DNA from: Streptomyces sp. NRRL WC-3605
Lineage (GTDB): Bacteria > Actinomycetota > Actinomycetes > Streptomycetales > Streptomycetaceae
Direction: 5' to 3'
DNA: 29,889 bases
Assembly: GCF_001509795.1 (NCBI RefSeq)
Contig: NZ_LLZN01000083.1
Span: 1 to 29,889 of the forward strand
A program made the position numbers and the translations under genes. Position 1 is the first letter of the stretch, and each line of letters opens with the position of its first letter. The notes under the pieces are model-generated. The model ran no database searches. It worked only from the letters and a program-made list of their open reading frames with translations, and was not told where the DNA came from. Shown piece by piece: positions 24,173 through 29,889 of the stretch.

Positions 24173-24209
24173 CCGAAGGGGCCGGTGCTGGTCGCACCGA
24201 CCCCTTCGG
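24173..24209. terminator. Convergent terminator between HAD phosphatase and clpC
   Basis: CCGAAGGGGCCGGTGC (24173-24188) and GCACCGACCCCTTCGG (24194-24209) form a 16-bp stem with one mismatch and a 5-base loop. It lies 14 bases after the phosphatase stop and before the clpC stop, and likely works in both directions. Confidence 0.88.
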
Positions 24210-24223
24210 GTGGGTCGTGAGGC

Positions 24224-26749
<2,526 letters not shown>

Positions 26750-27178
26750 CGTTAATCGCTCCTCAGAGCGGTCAGGCAGTGGGGGGAACTTCCCCTCCCT
26801 GTCCTTCCGCAGCTTAGTCCCGCAAGCGGGGACCGCTCATTCCAACTGCCGACACCGTCGATGGCCTCCTGACCCGTGACGCCGACATCTGCTCCAACCC
26901 GATGGTGCGAGACGATGTTCCCGCAGGCCAGGTGGTTACCCTCACCATCAGTACGCCGATGGCGAACGTGAGACCCACTGTCCTGCGTGTCGCCCCCTCC
27001 CACTAGGGATGTCTTACCCGCTGGGACTGACACTCCATGCCGTAGGCCCCGGTTCCCTCCGCTACGGGCGAACAACCTTGCGCCACCTCACGCCTTCGAG
27101 CGCCCCCCGGAGCCGCACGCTCCGCAGTCGTCCCGGCGCATACCGTAACCGTCGAGGTGGTCCGGCTGTTCACCGGAC
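26750..27178. promoter_or_regulatory. Divergent intergenic region upstream of clpC
   Basis: The ~430 bases between clpC (minus) and the gene at 27179 (plus) hold no convincing gene; a 107-codon open frame on the minus strand has no ribosome site or sensible composition. The ClgR-type operator is at 26950-26967. If the clpC promoter follows it directly on the minus strand, clpC has a leader of roughly 150-190 nt. Nothing clearly promoter-like was found for the rightward gene. Confidence 0.5.
26950..26967 (-). promoter_or_regulatory. ClgR-type operator upstream of clpC
   Basis: The plus strand reads AGTACGCCGATGGCGAAC, which fits the actinobacterial ClgR consensus WNNWCGCYNANRGCGWWS at every defined position. 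On the clpC strand it reads GTTCGCCATCGGCGTAC, close to the Streptomyces GTTCGC half-site form. ClgR is a known activator of clpP1P2 and clpC1 in Streptomyces. Confidence 0.8.
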
Positions 27179-27775
27179 ATGGCCGGCCCCCGCCCCGCGG
27201 TCGCCGCGGAACCCGCCCTGATCCCCCCGCCCCGTCGGCCGTCCGATCCGCACGGGCCGCTGCGCCGGTGGTACGGCACGGTCCCCGGCTGGGCGGCGCT
27301 GCTCACCTCGCCCGGCCCGGCACCGCGACTGTGCCTGGGGGTGCGGTTCGACGTGCTGGACGTCCCGGCCGAGGCGGGCCGGGCCGCGCTGCGCCATCTC
27401 GCGCCCGGGTCACCGGTGGCGGCCCGGGGCGGCCGGATGCGGCTGCTGGTGGCCGCGGGGAGCGCCGCGGAGGTGCCGGGGGTGCTGGACTGGCTGGAGT
27501 GGGGCGCGCTGCCGCTCGACCTGGCGGTGCTCGGCGCGGGCGCCCACATGGAGGCGCCCCTGCCGCCCGGGCAGGGGCTCGCCGTGCAGGGGGCCGCCGT
27601 GTGGATGCGGCCCCCCGAGCCTGGGGGCGAGGTCGAGGCCTCGCTGCCGACGCTGTCGGCGCTTGGGGGCGGTGGGGGCGCCCCCGATCTGGTGCGGGTG
27701 CTGGACACGGTGGCGACGCACTGCCACCGTCTGCGGCTGCGGCGCGGGTGTGCCCGGCCCGCGGTCGGTCCGTAG
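27179..27775 (+). CDS. Protein related to bifunctional DNA primase/polymerase N-terminal domains
   Basis: This 198-residue Pro/Gly/Ala-rich protein has the string VRFDVLDVPAEAGRAALRHL, then RLLVAAGSAAEVPGVLDWLEWG and LAVLGAGAHMEAPLPPG. These follow the layout of Streptomyces proteins annotated as bifunctional primase-polymerase (prim-pol) N-terminal. I do not see the acidic catalytic motifs that an active prim-pol needs, so this may be a degenerate, non-catalytic relative. The ATG at 27179 is used as the first start in frame; no good ribosome site precedes it. It ends one base before the stop codon of the convergent lsr2 gene, so transcription of one would run antisense into the other. Confidence 0.72.
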   Translation: MAGPRPAVAAEPALIPPPRRPSDPHGPLRRWYGTVPGWAALLTSPGPAPRLCLGVRFDVLDVPAEAGRAALRHLAPGSPVAARGGRMRLLVAAGSAAEVPGVLDWLEWGALPLDLAVLGAGAHMEAPLPPGQGLAVQGAAVWMRPPEPGGEVEASLPTLSALGGGGGAPDLVRVLDTVATHCHRLRLRRGCARPAVGP

Positions 27776-27776
27776 C

Positions 27777-28115
27777 TCAGCCGTTGGCCTTCTCGTAGGC
27801 CTCGCGGATGCTCGCGGGCACACGGCCGCGGTCGTTGACCTCGTAACCGTTCTCCTTCGCCCACGCGCGGATCTGCGCGGTGTCCTGGCTGCCGCCGCCG
27901 GACGCGGCACGCGCCTTTCCACGCCCACCCGAAGCACGGCCCCCGGTACGACGGCCGCCCTTCACGTAAGGCTCGAGAAGGCCACGGAGCTTGTCCGCAT
28001 TGGCAGTCGTGAGATCGATCTCGTATGTCTTGCCGTCCAGCGCGAACGTCACGGTCTCGTCCGCCTCGCCGCCGTCGAGGTCATCGACAAGAAGGACCTG
28101 AACCTTCTGTGCCAC
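27777..28115 (-). CDS. lsr2: Lsr2, nucleoid-associated silencer of AT-rich DNA
   Basis: This 112-residue H-NS-like xenogeneic silencer of actinobacteria has an N-terminal dimerisation/oligomerisation domain (AQKVQVLLVDDLDGGEADET, YEIDLTTANADKLRGLL) and a basic Gly/Arg linker (RRTGGRASGGRGKARA). The C-terminal DNA-binding domain contains IRAWAKENGYEVNDRGRVPA with the AT-hook-like Arg-Gly-Arg. The GTG at 28115 is the start: AAGGAAA lies 7 bases upstream and the product then begins with AQKVQVLLVDD, as in the family. An ATG five codons earlier lies inside that ribosome site. Lsr2 bridges AT-rich, often horizontally acquired DNA, including specialised-metabolite clusters, and represses it. The gene is monocistronic. 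Confidence 0.97.
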   Translation of the reverse strand: MAQKVQVLLVDDLDGGEADETVTFALDGKTYEIDLTTANADKLRGLLEPYVKGGRRTGGRASGGRGKARAASGGGSQDTAQIRAWAKENGYEVNDRGRVPASIREAYEKANG

Positions 28116-28186
28116 CGGATTTCCTTTCATCGATAACGTGAGGGCCGGGGGTCGCGGCGTCCGCCGTTTCGCCGTCCCCTGTTATA

Positions 28187-28198
28187 TGCAGTACTGCA
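28187..28198 (-). promoter_or_regulatory. 12-bp palindrome at the probable lsr2 promoter
   Basis: TGCAGTACTGCA is a perfect palindrome next to CATATAAC on the lsr2 strand, which is a plausible -10 region about 70 bases before the start codon. A partial second copy (GCAGTACG) follows at 28196. A dimeric regulator could bind across the -35/-10 spacer. No good -35 hexamer was found. Confidence 0.45.
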
Positions 28199-28348
28199 GT
28201 ACGTCGGAAAGCAAACCGCTTTTGCCGGAAAAACACAAACCCCCGGGAGAGACCCGGCTCCCGCCTGCGGCCCGGAAACATGCGCGTTTCGGACATAGGG
28301 CACCTGGGCATGCCGGGTCGGGCGGAATACTGCTTGCCGATCCGGCGA

Positions 28349-28912
28349 TCACAGATGCAGAAGCATCCGGCTGTTGCCCAAGGTGTTCGGTTTCACTCGT
28401 TCGAGACCCAGGAACTCCGCGACGCCTTCGTCATAGGAACGCAGCAGCTCGGCGTACACATCCGTGTCGACCGGGGTCTCCCCGATCTCGACGAAGCCGT
28501 GCTTGCCGAAGAAGTCCACTTCGAAGGTCAGACAGAAAACCCGGCGAACACCCAGCCAGCGCGCGGTGTGCAGCAACTTCTCGAGCACCTGGTGCCCGAC
28601 GCCGGCGCCGCGCAGGCCGGGCTTCACGGCCAGGGTGCGGACTTCCGCCAGGTCTTCCCACATCACGTGCAGGGCACCGCAGCCGACGACCTCGCCGTTG
28701 TCGTCACGTTCCGCGACCCAGAACTCCTGGATGTCCTCGTAAAGCGTGACCGTGGCTTTGTCGAGCAGGATGCGGCGCTGGACGTACGCGTCGAGGAGTC
28801 GGCGTACCGCCGGGACATCGCCGGTTCGCGCCCGCCGGACGGTGATGGCTTTTGCGGTGACTTCCGTGCTCCCCGCCGAGGCGCTTCCCCCGGAGTGGCT
28901 CTCTGCTGACAT
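28349..28912 (-). CDS. GNAT acetyltransferase, actinobacterial N-acetylglutamate synthase type
   Basis: This 187-residue GNAT protein has the acetyl-CoA binding motif as VRTLAVKPGLRGAGVGHQVL. The preceding VVGCGALHVMWEDLAE and following VRRVFCLTFEVDFFGKHGFV match the short amino-acid N-acetyltransferases that serve as arginine-pathway N-acetylglutamate synthases in actinobacteria (Rv2747-like). It would acetylate glutamate at the first step of arginine synthesis, in the cytoplasm. No arginine genes lie nearby, as is usual for this type. The first ~20 residues are Ser/Gly-rich and variable. The ATG at 28912 has no ribosome site but follows a TAGCGT box by 6 bases, suggesting leaderless translation. 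Confidence 0.88.
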   Translation of the reverse strand: MSAESHSGGSASAGSTEVTAKAITVRRARTGDVPAVRRLLDAYVQRRILLDKATVTLYEDIQEFWVAERDDNGEVVGCGALHVMWEDLAEVRTLAVKPGLRGAGVGHQVLEKLLHTARWLGVRRVFCLTFEVDFFGKHGFVEIGETPVDTDVYAELLRSYDEGVAEFLGLERVKPNTLGNSRMLLHL

Positions 28913-28918
28913 GAGCGG

Positions 28919-28924
28919 ACGCTA
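28919..28924 (-). promoter_or_regulatory. -10 box for a leaderless start at 28912
   Basis: TAGCGT lies 6 bases before the ATG on the minus strand. It sits within GGCGATAGCG, a sequence also present inside the 3' end of the upstream blaI-type gene (about 29020-29030). Confidence 0.45.
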
Positions 28925-29008
28925 TCGCCCGCCGGGCCCCCGCGCCGAGCCGGGGTTCTCCCCGGCGGTATCGCCGGCCGTATCGGAGGCGGTTTCGGTG
29001 CCGGGGCT

Positions 29009-29437
29009 TTAGGCGCCGCCGCTATCGCCGCCGGTAACTCCGCGTGTATCGGGCGGTTGCGGCGGCTCGGCCGATTCGGGGCCCTGGACGATGCGTACGG
29101 CGTCCCGCAGGGCGGTGCGCTGTTCGTCGCTCATCATGCCGAAGAAGGCGACGAGAGCGGCTGCGGGGTTGTCGCTCTGGGACCAGGCCTCGTTCATCAG
29201 GGCCGCCGCGTAGGCGGCGCGAGTGGAGACCGCCTCATATCGATAGGCCCGGCCTTCCGCTTCACGCCGGACCCAGCCCTTCTGATGGAGATTGTCCATA
29301 ACGGTCATCACGGTCGTGTACGCGATGGACCGTTCCTGCTGGAGATCTTCCAGGACTTCTCGAACGGTCACCGGGCGGTTCCACTTCCACACCCGCGTCA
29401 TGACCGCGTCTTCGAGTTCTCCCAAGGGGCGAGGCAC
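29009..29437 (-). CDS. BlaI/MecI/CopY-family transcriptional regulator
   Basis: This 142-residue protein has a winged-helix DNA-binding domain: LGELEDAVMTRVWKWNRPVT, VREVLEDLQQERSIAYTTVM and TVMDNLHQKGWVRREAEGRA follow the BlaI/MecI pattern closely. The dimerisation region (ALMNEAWSQSDNPAAALVAF) is present, followed by a Pro/Gly-rich tail. No BlaR1-type metalloprotease sensor gene is adjacent within the window, so the signal is unknown. The start is a GTG at 29437 with a poor ribosome site; TATTGT 8 bases upstream may be its -10 box. It is transcribed toward the GNAT gene, and the ~96 bases between them are rich in GATAS repeats. Confidence 0.92.
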   Translation of the reverse strand: MPRPLGELEDAVMTRVWKWNRPVTVREVLEDLQQERSIAYTTVMTVMDNLHQKGWVRREAEGRAYRYEAVSTRAAYAAALMNEAWSQSDNPAAALVAFFGMMSDEQRTALRDAVRIVQGPESAEPPQPPDTRGVTGGDSGGA

Positions 29438-29523
29438 AACTCAGAACAATAGTGGGAGAAGTGATCGTTGGCGCCCCGACGTGCGCCTTCCCCCGCAAAC
29501 ATGAACAAAACGTCAACAAAAAG

Positions 29524-29577
29524 GGCGTACGACCCGGAAAGCGCACGCAGAGCGTGCGCCGGCCGGAGTCGTACGCC
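29524..29577 (-). terminator. Long two-tier hairpin downstream of the small membrane-protein gene
   Basis: GGCGTACGAC (29524-29533) pairs with GTCGTACGCC (29568-29577). Inside it GCGCACGC (29541-29548) pairs with GCGTGCGC (29552-29559) around AGA. Both stems are perfect. The structure lies just after the stop codon at 29594 (minus strand) and before the BlaI-family gene, so it most likely terminates the small gene. Confidence 0.85.
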
Positions 29578-29593
29578 GGAGGGGCCGGGCGGG

Positions 29594-29773
29594 TCAGGCG
29601 TCGGGCTGCGCGGAGGCCCCGCGGGAGTTCTCCACACGCGCGAGGGCGGCGTCCACGGCGGCGTCCTCCTTGGCCTTGTTCGCCCCGCCCTGCGTCTTCA
29701 CGATCACCCGGATCAGCCCGATGAAGAACACGGCCATCACGACCGGGGGGAGCAGTGCGGAGACGTAGTCCAT
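29594..29773 (-). CDS. Small single-pass membrane protein of unknown function
   Basis: This 59-residue protein has one membrane span near its N-terminus (YVSALLPPVVMAVFFIGLIR) followed by a charged cytoplasmic-type tail with KTQGGANKAKEDAAVDAAL, predicted to be helical. The ATG at 29773 is preferred over an ATG six codons earlier because the family-like MDYVSALLPP begins there and a TACCCT box lies 7 bases before it, implying a leaderless transcript. A strong hairpin terminator follows. The function is unknown; the compact shape (one span plus a charged helix) is that of a small membrane adaptor or regulator, but nothing in the context identifies a partner. Confidence 0.82.
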   Translation of the reverse strand: MDYVSALLPPVVMAVFFIGLIRVIVKTQGGANKAKEDAAVDAALARVENSRGASAQPDA

Positions 29774-29780
29774 GGGTCCC

Positions 29781-29786
29781 AGGGTA
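29781..29786 (-). promoter_or_regulatory. -10 box for a leaderless start at 29773
   Basis: TACCCT lies 7 bases before the ATG. Box and spacer (TACCCT-gggACCC-ATG) nearly duplicate those of the gene at 8636 (TACCCT-ggACCC-GTG). Confidence 0.5.
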
Positions 29787-29820
29787 GCCACGGGGCGGGG
29801 CGATCTTCGCGCAGGGGCGG

Positions 29821-29889
29821 TCAGCCGGCCGCCAGCTGCTGGGGCGGGGCGGTGGCCGGCGGGGCGGGCTTGCGGCGGGGGGGGCCCGG
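29821..29889 (-). CDS. Probable C-terminus of a gene cut by the window edge
   Basis: On the minus strand one frame reads P-P-R-R-K-P-A-P-P-A-T-A-P-P-Q-Q-L-A-A-G followed by TGA at 29821-29823. Every codon ends in G or C, as in the real genes here, and the Pro/Ala/Lys-rich tail is a plausible C-terminus. Only about 22 codons are visible, so nothing can be said about function. It could be non-coding. Confidence 0.4.
   Translation of the reverse strand, partial: PGPPRRKPAPPATAPPQQLAAG

Noticed and set aside
26752..27075. Possible small gene upstream of clpC
   Set aside because: The 107-residue translation has no domain-like composition, no ribosome site, and overlaps the ClgR operator.

Overview
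This 29.9 kb window is high-GC actinobacterial chromosome, almost certainly Streptomyces. Codon third positions are nearly all G or C, GTG starts are common, and several genes appear to be leaderless. The gene order (Ser/Thr kinase, ilvD, ppx, radA, disA, mutY, sigE-cseA-cseB-cseC, efflux pump/TetR, clpC, lsr2) is that of the conserved core of Streptomyces chromosomes. No rRNA, tRNA, insertion sequence, prophage or CRISPR array was seen.

Layout: 1-366 is repeat-rich intergenic DNA. 367-1281 (minus) holds a small membrane protein and an SH3-like protein. 1464-3581 (plus) is a membrane Ser/Thr kinase with a PQQ-type beta-propeller sensor, followed by a tandemly repeated 3' end and a convergent terminator. 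3807-8561 (minus) holds ilvD, a TetR regulator overlapping a TIM-barrel isomerase, and ppx/gppA. 8636-9493 (plus) is a cysteine-rich protein of unknown function. 9523-11265 (minus) is a large membrane protein joining sigma-factor-like, zinc anti-sigma-like and extracellular BACON-like parts. 11439-16088 is a DNA-integrity block: radA, disA (c-di-AMP synthase), a minus-strand membrane-anchored secreted protein, and mutY. 16405-19945 is the cell-envelope stress operon sigE-cseA-cseB-cseC. 20118-22399 is a divergent MFS pump/TetR pair sharing a large inverted-repeat operator. 22401-24159 holds a secreted M23 peptidase and a secreted HAD phosphatase. 24224-26749 (minus) is clpC with a ClgR-type site upstream. 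27179-28115 is a prim-pol-like protein convergent with lsr2. 28349-29773 (minus) holds an N-acetylglutamate-synthase-like GNAT, a BlaI-family regulator and a small membrane protein. The probable C-terminus of another gene runs off the right edge.

How the genes work together: the window is dominated by stress physiology. RadA, DisA and MutY handle recombination, DNA scanning and oxidised-base repair. radA carries a near-perfect RecA-NDp (PafBC/ClgR-type, LexA-independent) DNA-damage promoter. SigE-CseABC senses envelope damage, and the kinase, SH3, M23 and BACON proteins are other envelope-facing parts. ClpC and its ClgR box belong to proteolytic stress, and Lsr2 silences AT-rich DNA.

The least explained structures are (i) the sigma/zinc/transmembrane/BACON fusion protein, (ii) tandem repeats that start inside the last codons of several genes and re-copy the stop codon downstream, (iii) recurrent TAnnnT boxes 6-7 nt before start codons, and (iv) the conserved-looking membrane protein placed between disA and mutY.
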